Below, in pieces: positions 20,845 to 31,591 of a stretch of 64,000 bases of DNA. Made by a program: the position numbers and the translations under genes. Numbering within the stretch: position 1 is the first letter of the stretch; every line of letters begins with the position of its first letter. Where the stretch lies: positions 620,001 through 684,000 of the forward strand of contig NC_014220.1 in assembly GCF_000092405.1 (NCBI RefSeq). The letters are read 5' to 3'. The notes under the pieces are model-generated. The model was not told where the DNA came from and searched no databases. It was given only the letters and a program-made list of their open reading frames with translations. This DNA is from Syntrophothermus lipocalidus DSM 12680 (GTDB lineage Bacteria; Bacillota; Syntrophomonadia; Syntrophomonadales; Syntrophothermaceae).

Positions 20845-21503
20845 GTAGAGGCTTTATAGAACAGCTGAAATTTGATGAAAAGGGATTAATCCCGGCCATA
20901 ATACAGGACGAAAAGACCCAGCAGGTGCTGATGCTGGCTTACATGAACCGGGAGTCTTTGCTCAAGACTCTGGAAAGCGGGTATACCTGGTTTTATTCCC
21001 GCAGCCGCCAGTGCCTTTGGATGAAAGGAGAAACCTCGGGGAATGTCCAGAGGGTAAAAAATATCGCCTATGACTGCGACCAGGACTCGCTTTTGATTAC
21101 GGTGGACCAAGAGGGTGCTGCCTGCCACACCGGGCACTATTCCTGTTTTTACCGGGATTGGGATGGAACCCTTGTTTCACCACGGTTGTTCGACCCGGAA
21201 GAGGTTTACCCGCGGCGGCCTGGAACCCCCTCCATCTTGTTTGAACTTTACGAGGTGATACAAGCCAGGCAAAGACTTAGACCCGAAGGTTCCTACACCT
21301 CGTATCTTTTCAATGAGGGTCAGGACAAGATTTTAAAAAAGGTGGGGGAAGAAAGCGCGGAGGTAGTCATCGCTTCTAAGAACAACTCGGAGGAGCAACT
21401 GGTATACGAGCTGGCGGATCTCATGTATCATCTTTTGGTGTTGATGGTCTACCACGGTGTTGAGCTAAAGGATGTTTTTGCCGAACTACGCTCTCGTCGC
21501 TGA
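20841..21503 (+). CDS. hisIE: Bifunctional phosphoribosyl-AMP cyclohydrolase / phosphoribosyl-ATP pyrophosphatase HisIE
   Basis: A 220-residue fusion for histidine steps 2 and 3. The HisI domain (about residues 1-110) contains [24 protein letters not shown] and the zinc motif [12 protein letters not shown]. The HisE domain contains [19 protein letters not shown] and [13 protein letters not shown]. It ends the histidine operon. Downstream, around 21571-21615, an imperfect hairpin before a T-rich stretch may be a weak terminator. Confidence 0.96.
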   Translation: MSRGFIEQLKFDEKGLIPAIIQDEKTQQVLMLAYMNRESLLKTLESGYTWFYSRSRQCLWMKGETSGNVQRVKNIAYDCDQDSLLITVDQEGAACHTGHYSCFYRDWDGTLVSPRLFDPEEVYPRRPGTPSILFELYEVIQARQRLRPEGSYTSYLFNEGQDKILKKVGEESAEVVIASKNNSEEQLVYELADLMYHLLVLMVYHGVELKDVFAELRSRR

Positions 21504-21642
21504 AAAAGCGTTTACCGGTCAGGCACAGGTTAAATGAACGGGCTTGGTGTATAGATGTAGGAGGCACAACACTGGTCCCTAATTGATCTGGGAGTATAGA
21601 CCGGTTTTTGTTTTTATGATTTGCCTATGGGGAATGAGGTCG

Positions 21643-23772
21643 ATGAAGCTAGTGGAAGGATTAAACCAAGAGCAGAAGGAAGCGGTTTTACATGTGGATG
21701 GTCCGTGTTTGGTTCTGGCAGGAGCAGGCAGCGGGAAGACCCGGGTACTAACGACCCGCCTGGCTTATTTGTGTCATACAGGTATTCGTCCCAGGAACAT
21801 CCTAGCCATAACTTTTACCAACAAGGCCGCCCGCGAAATGAAAGAACGGGTAGAACGATTGATTCCGGGTTTTACCGGCCAGTGGATACAAACATTTCAC
21901 GCTACCTGCTACCGTATCCTGCGTCAGGAGATAGACCGCCTGGGTTACAGCCGGGATTTCAGCATTGTGGACGAGGCCGAACAGAGAGCTTTGGTCAAGG
22001 AGTGTTTACAAGACCTGAATGAATACCGAATCAAGCCGGAAGTAATAGCCTATTTTATAAATCAAGCCAAAAACAGCCTGGCCTCGGAAAAAAAGGATCT
22101 CGGAAGTTCGACCTTGCCAGTTAATCTGAGGGAAGTTTACCAAAAGGCCTTTCGCCTTTACCAGGCCCGGTTGAAGGCCATGAACGGCCTTGACTTCGAG
22201 GACTTAATTTTATTGACCATACGCCTATTTCGGGAAAACGAGGACGTGCTGGGTAAATACCGGGATCGGTTCAAGTACATAATGATCGACGAATACCAGG
22301 ATACAAATTATGCGCAGTACGTTTTAAGTCATACCCTGGCGCAAGAACACCGTAACCTCTTCATAGTAGGGGACCCGGACCAATCCATTTACAGTTGGAG
22401 AGGGGCCGAACCGGAAAATATCAAGCGATTTTTGAGGGATTATCCGGAGGCCAGAATCATCAAGCTGGAAAAAAACTACCGGTCTACCAAGGTTATATTG
22501 GACGCAGCCAATGCGGTCATAAGACATAACTGCGAACGCGAAGAAAAGGTGCTGAAAACCGATAATCCCGTCGGGGAGAAGTTGAGGCGTTTTCGGGCTG
22601 TAGATGGCCAGGAGGAAGCACAGTTCGTTGCCGAAACTATTGCGGAGTTGGTCCGGCAGGGGTACCGTTACCGGGATATGGCTATTTTTTACCGCACCCA
22701 TGCTCAGTCCCGCTACCTGGAAGACGTTTTAAAAAGAAGGCTGGTGCCTTACTATATTGTAGGCGCCCGCAGCTTCTACCAGCGAAAAGAAGTTAGGGAT
22801 GTACTGGCCTACCTGAAACTGGCAGTAAACCCTTTTGACACGCTGAGTTTTAGGCGCGTCATCAATCTTCCCCGCCGGGGGGTTGGGGACGTCACCCTGA
22901 AGAGGATAGAAGAATTTGCTGCTGCTTCTGCCTTACCGGTTTTGGAAGCCCTTGCTAATCCTGCGGATATTCCGGGGATTTCGCGCCGGGTAGCTGAGGC
23001 CTTGGAGGAGTTCTACGGGCTAATCAAGTTTGTGCAGGTTTTGGGAGAAAACGAGCCGGTAATGGCAGTTTTAGAACAGCTCCTGGAATCATCAGGATAT
23101 GTCGAAGACATTTGTCGAAGGGATCCGCTGGGGGCAGAGGAGAGGATAGAAAACCTGCGCGAGCTGAAATCGGTAGCCTTAGAATTCGACCGAACGCGGG
23201 GTGGAAACCTGGGAGAGTTTTTAGCCGAGGTTTCTCTTGTTCAGGATACAGATACGACGGATGTTTCCGATGCGGTGGCGATGATGACGTTCCACAGTGC
23301 CAAAGGTCTCGAATTTCCGGTGGTTTTCATGACCGGGATGGAAGAAGGTATTTTCCCCTCGGCTAAAGCGGAAACCGAAGCCGAGATCGAAGAGGAACGG
23401 AGGCTGTGTTATGTCGGTATCACCAGGGCTAAGGAAAGGTTGTTCTTGAGCAACGCGTTCAGCCGCGTTTTGTGGGGTTATGAGATGCGAAACCTGCCTT
23501 CCCGTTTCCTTGGCGAGATACCTAGAGGGCTTTTCATTTCAGACCATGCTGCGGACCCCGGGTTTACGGAGATACTCCCGGAAACCACAGACCCAAAGCT
23601 GGAGTTGGCCCCGGGAGACGTGGTAGAGCACCGTAAGTTTGGGCAAGGTATAGTGATTGATGTGTTGGAGGACGGGGAGATAGCCATAGTCGACTTTGTC
23701 GTAGCTGGGACCAAGATGTTGAGGACCGATATAGCACCTATGGTGAAGGTAGAGGGATCTGACGGTTGGTGA
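21643..23772 (+). CDS. pcrA: ATP-dependent DNA helicase PcrA/UvrD
   Basis: A 709-residue superfamily 1A 3'-5' helicase for repair and displacement of proteins from DNA. Walker A (LAGAGSGKTRVLT, near residue 27), ITFTNKAAREMKER (Ia), IDEYQDTNYAQY (II), GDPDQSIYSWRGA (III), EKNYRSTKVIL (IV), MTFHSAKGLEFPVVF (V) and CYVGITRAKERLFL (VI) are all visible. ATG 21643 fits ATGAGGT upstream better than ATG 21634 or codons further 5'. ligA follows 73 bases later, a common pairing in Firmicutes. Confidence 0.95.
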   Translation: MKLVEGLNQEQKEAVLHVDGPCLVLAGAGSGKTRVLTTRLAYLCHTGIRPRNILAITFTNKAAREMKERVERLIPGFTGQWIQTFHATCYRILRQEIDRLGYSRDFSIVDEAEQRALVKECLQDLNEYRIKPEVIAYFINQAKNSLASEKKDLGSSTLPVNLREVYQKAFRLYQARLKAMNGLDFEDLILLTIRLFRENEDVLGKYRDRFKYIMIDEYQDTNYAQYVLSHTLAQEHRNLFIVGDPDQSIYSWRGAEPENIKRFLRDYPEARIIKLEKNYRSTKVILDAANAVIRHNCEREEKVLKTDNPVGEKLRRFRAVDGQEEAQFVAETIAELVRQGYRYRDMAIFYRTHAQSRYLEDVLKRRLVPYYIVGARSFYQRKEVRDVLAYLKLAVNPFDTLSFRRVINLPRRGVGDVTLKRIEEFAAASALPVLEALANPADIPGISRRVAEALEEFYGLIKFVQVLGENEPVMAVLEQLLESSGYVEDICRRDPLGAEERIENLRELKSVALEFDRTRGGNLGEFLAEVSLVQDTDTTDVSDAVAMMTFHSAKGLEFPVVFMTGMEEGIFPSAKAETEAEIEEERRLCYVGITRAKERLFLSNAFSRVLWGYEMRNLPSRFLGEIPRGLFISDHAADPGFTEILPETTDPKLELAPGDVVEHRKFGQGIVIDVLEDGEIAIVDFVVAGTKMLRTDIAPMVKVEGSDGW

Positions 23773-23782
23773 TAGACTGTAG

Positions 23783-25852
<2,070 letters not shown>

Positions 25853-25896
25853 ACGAGGGGTAGAGCTGATGACGACCGCAACTTCTCGGGTTACGC

Positions 25897-26985
25897 TCAC
25901 TGAAGAAAGTCAGATAAAGGGGCGAATTCATACCCTTGTTTTTTCAGCTCCACGATTATGTTAGGCAGGGCCTGGGCATTGCTGGAGGAAACGTTGTGCA
26001 GGAGTATGACGGCCCCGGGGTGGATGTTGCCGGTAACGTCTTGGAATATCTTAGCAGGCGTAGGCTGATTCTTGACATCCCAGTCCCGAAAAGCCATACT
26101 CCAAAAAACTGGCCGGTAATTGAGGGAATGAAGGGTTGCCAGCACTTTTTCGCTGTAGGTTCCGTTCGGCGGTCTTACCAGCCGGGCAAGCGGCTGTCTG
26201 GTTGCAGCTAAGAAAGCGGCTTCAGTTGTTTCCAATTCTTTGTCTATTTTCTCTTCGGATATGGTGGTCAGATCAGGATGAGTCGCCGTGTGACTGCCTA
26301 CCACATGACCTTCCGCTACCATCCGTTTGACCAGCTCGGGGTGGGACGTGATAAAGGGCTTGGTTACGAAGAACGCCGCTTTTACCTGGTACTGGGCCAA
26401 GGTGTCAAGTATGGTGGCGGTGTAGCCCATTTCGTACCCGGCGTCAAAAGTGAGGTAGATTCGCTTGGCATCTGGACTTCCCAGGTAAATTCCGTTGTAC
26501 TTAGCCATCAACTCCCGCGCCGATTGGGGAATAAATGGCTGCTGGTGATTCTTGCCAGGGACATAGTACCAGACCAAGCGTTTGGCAGAGGGGGGCTCCT
26601 CACTGGCACCTGAAACAGGGTTACCGTTTGAATTGCCCGTCGAGTCAAGGTTCGTCGTTGATGCGTCCGAAGATGAAGATATCTTAGGCATGGTTCCAGA
26701 AGGAAGACTGTTTGTTTGGGTCTCGGTTTCACGATTATTACCATTTTGAGCAACACCGGAGGGGGTATCGCTAGTGTCGGAAGGGGTGTGACCGGTTGGA
26801 TACCAGCAGGCGTAGCCACCAATGGTCAAGCCAAAAACCAGGATCACGGCCAAAAAAATATACGAATAGAGGCGCAAGCGGATACTGGCTACGCTGGCGG
26901 GCACTGCTGTCTTGCGCTGGCGGGACCGAGTTTTTTTCCTTGAAACCTTGGACGGGTGCGCTTTTTTCTTGGGCCTTGTCGACAC
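25897..26985 (-). CDS. Membrane-anchored polysaccharide deacetylase (PdaA-like)
   Basis: A 362-residue protein. A basic N-terminus precedes a membrane anchor at about residues 38-60, then a Thr/Ser/Asn-rich linker to about residue 135, then a NodB-type carbohydrate esterase 4 domain. Motifs are YLTFDAGYEMG, in which the usual second Asp of TFDDG is replaced as in PdaA, GSHTATHPDLT (metal His pair) and RPPNGTYSEKVL. PdaA deacetylates muramic acid during spore cortex formation, which is the best guess here. GTG start behind GGATGGGGGT. A possible promoter, TTGTCG with TATAAA 16 bases on, lies upstream near 27014-27041. Confidence 0.85.
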   Translation of the reverse strand: MSTRPKKKAHPSKVSRKKTRSRQRKTAVPASVASIRLRLYSYIFLAVILVFGLTIGGYACWYPTGHTPSDTSDTPSGVAQNGNNRETETQTNSLPSGTMPKISSSSDASTTNLDSTGNSNGNPVSGASEEPPSAKRLVWYYVPGKNHQQPFIPQSARELMAKYNGIYLGSPDAKRIYLTFDAGYEMGYTATILDTLAQYQVKAAFFVTKPFITSHPELVKRMVAEGHVVGSHTATHPDLTTISEEKIDKELETTEAAFLAATRQPLARLVRPPNGTYSEKVLATLHSLNYRPVFWSMAFRDWDVKNQPTPAKIFQDVTGNIHPGAVILLHNVSSSNAQALPNIIVELKKQGYEFAPLSDFLQ

Positions 26986-27123
26986 GTGTTTACCCCCATC
27001 CCGGATGTGCTTTTATACTGTATTAAGCTGTTTCGACAATCACTGCCTTTATCCTCCAGGGAAATAATGGAGTGCATACCCGTCCAAAGAAAAACCAGAA
27101 TTGTACGTAACGTTACGGTTGAG

Positions 27124-27672
27124 TTATCCCTTAGCCTGGAAAAAACTGTTCATTTTGCTGTCCAAATCTTCCATGTTCACGTCTTTAAGAAAACTAAGGT
27201 CATAGCCAGTGACGTCCGAGAGCTCAAACAGCCGCCACCGACCGGATTCTTTAACCAGCAGGGCCAACTGCTGGCCCTGTACCTTACTGTTAGGTACCCG
27301 GTAATCACACACCACCAGAGCGGCTTTGCTTCCACTGCGGGTTAATGACGGCCGGGCTGTGACTTTTAGTTCACCTGTACCGGCTTCGGGCAGGTTTTGG
27401 GCCAGCGCTTGGCCCATCTCCTTGCGTATAGCTGATTCCCGTTTCAAAAGTTCGCTTGGAGCGGTATTGTTGTATTTTGGAAACAGCACAGAATAAGCCC
27501 AGTTCACGCTCAAATACTCGGCAGCTTGGTCGTATTTTCCTGTGCCGAGTAGTTGATAGAACTTTTCCACCGTTTTTTCCGGGGTAGAGACGTCGAAATA
27601 GGTCGCATAACCAAACATTCCTGCCAAAAGCACCACGATGAGAGCAATGTTCCACTTGGGTATTCCAAACAC
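27124..27672 (-). CDS. Exported or membrane-anchored protein, DUF4878-like
   Basis: A 182-residue protein with an N-terminal hydrophobic segment at about residues 8-26 (uncleaved anchor or signal, no lipobox). TPEKTVEKFYQLLGTGKYDQ and the closing GRWRLFELSDVTGYDL resemble the NTF2-like fold of lipoprotein-type DUF4878 proteins. The start is GTG behind GGGAGGCAG. It has its own promoter (27720-27748) and probably shares a transcript with the downstream deacetylase gene. Function is unknown. Confidence 0.7.
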   Translation of the reverse strand: MFGIPKWNIALIVVLLAGMFGYATYFDVSTPEKTVEKFYQLLGTGKYDQAAEYLSVNWAYSVLFPKYNNTAPSELLKRESAIRKEMGQALAQNLPEAGTGELKVTARPSLTRSGSKAALVVCDYRVPNSKVQGQQLALLVKESGRWRLFELSDVTGYDLSFLKDVNMEDLDSKMNSFFQAKG

Positions 27673-27978
27673 AATGGCCTGCCTCCCTCAAACTCGAGCT
27701 TACCACAGCTATGAGTCTCATTCTACACGTTTGATATACGTCGAGCAACCATTAATAATCCTTACCTGGAATCGGTTTTTCTTCGCAAACCGGCAGAGGA
27801 GAGCTTGGGTTTAGACGTAAGGGCATGGAACTTGCACGCGTATCGATTTTGGGCCAACAGGGCTTGTACAGGTAGCCCGGACGCAGGCTTGTGGCTTTCA
27901 GTCGATTGACGGGGGGGTAGGTTTTTGTTACCATGGCCTAATAAGAGGAATATTACGGGAGAAGAGGTAAGGCCCAAG
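27673..27978. other. Divergent intergenic region
   Basis: About 305 bases separate the minus-strand DUF4878-like gene from the plus-strand MoxR gene. A minus-strand sigma-A promoter lies at 27720-27748. A perfect 6-bp inverted repeat (CGGTTT/AAACCG) lies at 27772-27791. A possible plus-strand promoter TTGACG with TACCAT 17 bases on lies near 27906-27934. No gene was seen. Confidence 0.5.
27720..27748 (-). promoter_or_regulatory. Sigma-A promoter for the DUF4878-like gene
   Basis: On the minus strand TTGCTC (27743-27748) and TAGAAT (27720-27725) are 17 bases apart. This places transcription about 45-50 bases before the GTG at 27672. Confidence 0.55.
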
Positions 27979-28839
27979 ATGAAAAACCAGTTCAGTCGAT
28001 TCAGAGGATCAAATTCCTATATTGCCAGCGAAGAGCTGCAGAACAGCGTGAACGTTGCCATCGCTTTAGGTAAGCCTTTGCTCATCAAGGGAGAGCCTGG
28101 TACCGGCAAGACTATGCTGGCGAAGAGCATCGCCGATGCGCTGGGCAAACCGCTAATAATTTGGAACATCAAGTCTACGACCAAGGCTCAGGAAGGGTTA
28201 TACGTCTATGACACCGTTCAGCGTTTGTATGACAGCCAGTTCGGGGATCGTGACGTTAGCGATATCAGGCAGTATATAAAGCTGGGCAAGCTGGGAGAGG
28301 CTTTTGTAAGCGATGAACAGGTGGTGCTGTTGATCGATGAGATCGACAAGGCGGATTTGGAGTTCCCCAACGACTTGCTGTGGGAACTTGACCAGATGAG
28401 TTTTTACATTCCTGAGACCAAGGAGACTGTGGTTGCCAAGCACCGGCCGATCGTGGTTATTACCAGCAACGCGGAAAAAGAACTTCCGGACGCTTTTTTG
28501 CGGCGCTGTATCTTCCACTATATTGAGTTCCCGGATGCGGAACGCATGAAGGAGATCGTGGAAGTGCATTTTCCTGATCTCGATCGCAAACTTTTGGAAC
28601 AGTGTCTCGAAGCTTTTTACTGGATCCGAAGCCTGCCCAACCTACAGAAAAAACCCAGCACCAGCGAGCTGTTAGACTGGCTGCAGGCCCTGGTTATCGG
28701 CGGTATCAACCCGCGCAAGATCGGAGAGGAAATCCCGTTTCTCGGGGTCTTGCTTAAAAAGAACCAAGATGTCGAAACCTTGCTGTGGAATTTGCGTAAC
28801 CCGCGGGGCGGTCGTAAACCTTCGTTTTATTCCCGTTGA
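27979..28839 (+). CDS. MoxR-type AAA+ ATPase
   Basis: A 286-residue AAA+ ATPase with Walker A IKGEPGTGKTMLAKSIADAL (near residues 33-52), Walker B VVLLIDEIDKAD and a sensor region VVITSNAEKELPDAFLRRC. MoxR ATPases with a VWA-protein partner act as chaperone-like maturation systems. The next gene is such a VWA protein, of the CoxE type, 38 bases on. ATG 27979 is preferred because GAAGAGGTAAGG lies upstream and earlier codons lack a ribosome site. The client is unknown; no CO dehydrogenase lies in the window. Confidence 0.88.
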   Translation: MKNQFSRFRGSNSYIASEELQNSVNVAIALGKPLLIKGEPGTGKTMLAKSIADALGKPLIIWNIKSTTKAQEGLYVYDTVQRLYDSQFGDRDVSDIRQYIKLGKLGEAFVSDEQVVLLIDEIDKADLEFPNDLLWELDQMSFYIPETKETVVAKHRPIVVITSNAEKELPDAFLRRCIFHYIEFPDAERMKEIVEVHFPDLDRKLLEQCLEAFYWIRSLPNLQKKPSTSELLDWLQALVIGGINPRKIGEEIPFLGVLLKKNQDVETLLWNLRNPRGGRKPSFYSR

Positions 28840-28877
28840 ATCAGGGTGAATTACGGTTTTGGGATCGGGTGATAGTT

Positions 28878-30074
28878 ATGTTCACCGAGTTTTTTTATGA
28901 GTTAAGAGCCCACGGGGTGCCGGTGTCGGTCAATGAGTGGTACACGTTGCTGGAGGCCCTCGAAAAGGGGCTGGCCGGTTCCAGCCTTACCGGGTTTTAC
29001 TACCTCTGCCGGGCGGTATTGGTCAAGTCTGAAACCTATTATGATAAATTCGACCGGGCTTTTGCCAGCTATTTCGACGGTATAGAGACACCGGAGTCTT
29101 TGCCAGATAAGATATGGAAGTGGCTTGATAGGGAGCTTCCCGAAAATCACCGAGTGAAGTTTGACGGCACCTTACGCCAGTATGATATAGAAGAATTGAA
29201 GAGGATGCTGGCAGAACGCTTGGCTCAACAGAACGAAGAACACCACGGAGGAAACCGTTGGATAGGAACAGGGGGTACGTCTCCCTTCGGCCATTCCGGC
29301 TACCATCCCGGCGGAATCCGGCTGGGAGGAGAATCGCGCAACCGTTCGGCGGTCAAGGTGGCGGCTGAGAGACGCTGGGCAGATTTTACCGATGATGAAA
29401 CCCTGGACACGCGGCAGTTCCAGATGGCGTTGCGCAAATTGCGCCATTTCACTACCCGCTTTGAAGGACCGAGGACTGAACTGGACATCGATGCCACCAT
29501 CGAAGCGACGGGTAGAAATGCGGGCCGTTTGAAGCTGGTGTGGAACCGGCCTCGCCGTAACGCCATAAAAGTGCTGCTGCTCATGGATTCCGGCGGTTCG
29601 ATGCTGGCTTACAGCCGGCTCTGCAACCAGTTATTCACCGCAATGCACCGGTCTTCGCACTTTAAGGATTTTCAGGTATATTACTTCCATAATTGTATTT
29701 ACGATTGGCTTTATCCTCATCCCAGCTGTTTGCGTCGGGACAGTATAAAGACGAGTGACGTGCTCTCCAACCTCGATTCTGACTATCGGGTTATTTTGGT
29801 TGGTGATGCCAGCATGGCTCCCAGTGAACTGACGATGCCGGGGGGAATCATAGACTGGGATCTTCACAACGAGGAACCGGGGATTGCCTGGTTACAAAGG
29901 GTCAAGGATAGGTTCGAGTACAGCGTCTGGCTGAACCCGATACCAGCCAGTTACTGGCGGTGGACCGAGGGCGCGTATACCATAAAGCTGATCAGAGAAG
30001 TGTTCCCTATGTACGAGCTGACTCTGAACGGTTTGGAGCAGGCCATCAAGTGCCTGAAGGGTCGAGTGGTTTGA
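28878..30074 (+). CDS. CoxE-like VWA-domain protein
   Basis: A 398-residue partner of the MoxR ATPase. The N-terminus MFTEFFYELRAHGVPVSVNE matches CoxE-like proteins and supports ATG 28878 (GGGTGA 6 bases upstream) over a TTG at 28836 that overlaps the previous stop. The VWA domain near residues 230-370 has the MIDAS sequence LLLMDSGGSMLAYSR. The linker is Gly/His-rich (EEHHGGNRWIGTGG). The pair is likely cotranscribed. Confidence 0.88.
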   Translation: MFTEFFYELRAHGVPVSVNEWYTLLEALEKGLAGSSLTGFYYLCRAVLVKSETYYDKFDRAFASYFDGIETPESLPDKIWKWLDRELPENHRVKFDGTLRQYDIEELKRMLAERLAQQNEEHHGGNRWIGTGGTSPFGHSGYHPGGIRLGGESRNRSAVKVAAERRWADFTDDETLDTRQFQMALRKLRHFTTRFEGPRTELDIDATIEATGRNAGRLKLVWNRPRRNAIKVLLLMDSGGSMLAYSRLCNQLFTAMHRSSHFKDFQVYYFHNCIYDWLYPHPSCLRRDSIKTSDVLSNLDSDYRVILVGDASMAPSELTMPGGIIDWDLHNEEPGIAWLQRVKDRFEYSVWLNPIPASYWRWTEGAYTIKLIREVFPMYELTLNGLEQAIKCLKGRVV

Positions 30075-30121
30075 ACTCAAAAGTGCTGAGCAGGTCATAT
30101 AGATGGCGATAGGACGGGAGG

Positions 30122-30772
30122 ATGAAGGCAATCGGTTTAATAGGTATAGTCACAACCGCGTTTGTGGTAGGGTTGTCAGGGGCTATGACTCCGGGTCCTT
30201 TGACTCTGGTAACCATGGTTCGGGCGACCCGTAATGGGGTCAAAGCAGGGATGAAGGTTTGTCTCGGGCACGGGCTGGTAGAGGCATTGCTGGTACTGGC
30301 TTTGGGGCTGGGGGCAGGAGCCGTCTTAGCACGATCGAGCCTGGCGGGTGCGGTAGCGGCTATAGGAGCGGTTGTGCTTGGAGTCATGGGCTTTTTCCTG
30401 ATCAGGGATGCAAGGACAGCGAGTTTAGATGAAATGACGGCACTTATGGCTGAAGAACGGAACGAGTTAGGCCCGGTGGTGGCAGGAATAGGGGCCACGG
30501 TCGGTAATCCCTACTGGATTATGTGGTGGGCTACCGTCGGCGTGAGTTATATAGTTTTGGCCAGCAGATTTGGCTCCCTAGGGCTTGCTCTTTTTTTCGG
30601 TGGGCACTATCTGGCCGACATCATAACTTTGGGAATCGTCTCGGCGGTGATGGCCCAGGGGCGGCGATGGTTGAGCGGGGAATGGTACCGACGGTTGCTG
30701 TTGATTTTTGGGGTTTTCTTATGGGGAATGGCTGCGTATTTCCTGTACAGTGCTTGGCAGTTTTGGTATTAG
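30122..30772 (+). CDS. LysE/RhtB family exporter
   Basis: A 216-residue membrane protein with about six hydrophobic segments. The family signature GLSGAMTPGPLTLVTMVRAT lies at about residues 18-37. LysE-type proteins export amino acids or related small molecules; the substrate cannot be read from sequence. It follows the VWA gene by 47 bases and precedes the second PurC-like gene by 17 bases, so it may share a transcript with the latter. Confidence 0.85.
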   Translation: MKAIGLIGIVTTAFVVGLSGAMTPGPLTLVTMVRATRNGVKAGMKVCLGHGLVEALLVLALGLGAGAVLARSSLAGAVAAIGAVVLGVMGFFLIRDARTASLDEMTALMAEERNELGPVVAGIGATVGNPYWIMWWATVGVSYIVLASRFGSLGLALFFGGHYLADIITLGIVSAVMAQGRRWLSGEWYRRLLLIFGVFLWGMAAYFLYSAWQFWY

Positions 30773-30789
30773 ATAGGGGGGGCCAAAAG

Positions 30790-31464
30790 ATGAGGTTGGT
30801 ATACGAAGGGAAAACGAAGCGCGTTTACGAGTTAGAGGATGGGCGCTACCTGCTATATTTCAAAGACGATGTTACAGGTGAAGACGGGCGTATAGCCCCT
30901 GGGTCCAACTTTGTACTCGGAACCCTAAAGGGTAAAGGGCAAGCGTCATTAAAATTGTCCCGCCACTTTTTTGATTTGTTGAAGAAGGAAGGTGTTCCTA
31001 CCCATTACATCGAAGCGGATATTGAAAAGAACACGATGGCTGTCAGAAAGGCCAAGACCTTTGGCCGGGGGCTGGAAGTTATTTGTCGGTTCAAGGCTTA
31101 CGGGAGTTTTATTGAACGTTATGGAGACTATGTTGAGGAATTTCAACCTCTGGATGGCCTTGTCGAAATCACTCTCAAAGACGATGAACGCGGCGATCCA
31201 TTAATCAACGATGAGGCGTTGGTCAAACTCGGGCTGCTCACAGAAGAGGAACTAGTTCAGGTCAAGGAGATCGCTCGGAAGGTAGCGACGATAGTAAGGG
31301 ATGATTTGGCCTCTCGCGGATTAGACCTGGTTGACATTAAATTTGAATTCGGGAAAATAGGCGATGAAATCGCGGTTATAGATGACATATCGGGGGACAA
31401 CATGCGGGTCTTCAAAAACGGTCAGCAGGTTAGTGCTTGCGACCTAACGGATATTGTTGTGTGA
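30790..31464 (+). CDS. Divergent SAICAR synthetase-like protein (second PurC)
   Basis: A 224-residue PurC-family protein. It begins MRLVYEGKTKRVYELEDGRY and ends with IAVIDDISGDNMRVF, matching the family's nucleotide-binding start and catalytic DEISPD region. The segment after FKDDVTGEDG differs strongly from the canonical copy at 3462 ([10 protein letters not shown]), and the middle part lacks the VRNRIAGS stretch in normal form, having VICRFKAYGSFIERYG instead. It may be a redundant SAICAR synthetase or an enzyme joining an amino acid to a different nucleotide-like substrate. ATG 30790 follows a G-rich stretch. Confidence 0.85.
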   Translation: MRLVYEGKTKRVYELEDGRYLLYFKDDVTGEDGRIAPGSNFVLGTLKGKGQASLKLSRHFFDLLKKEGVPTHYIEADIEKNTMAVRKAKTFGRGLEVICRFKAYGSFIERYGDYVEEFQPLDGLVEITLKDDERGDPLINDEALVKLGLLTEEELVQVKEIARKVATIVRDDLASRGLDLVDIKFEFGKIGDEIAVIDDISGDNMRVFKNGQQVSACDLTDIVV

Positions 31465-31591
31465 GTCTACCCAAAACCGAGATTTTCGTATTATAATAAA
31501 TAAAAGAAAAGCCGGTCGGCATTTGCGATTATTTTGAGTTTAATCCGCGCACGCGAGACGGGTGCTGTATTATTGCGAGGGGGTGGAGGTA

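Noticed and set aside
25869-25964. Short frame after ligA starting MTTATSRVTLTEE behind GAGGGG, which might be a gatC remnant
   Set aside because: Only about 31 codons, running into the convergent deacetylase gene. The likeness to GatC is too short to call; gatC does often follow ligA, so a comparison with relatives could revive it.
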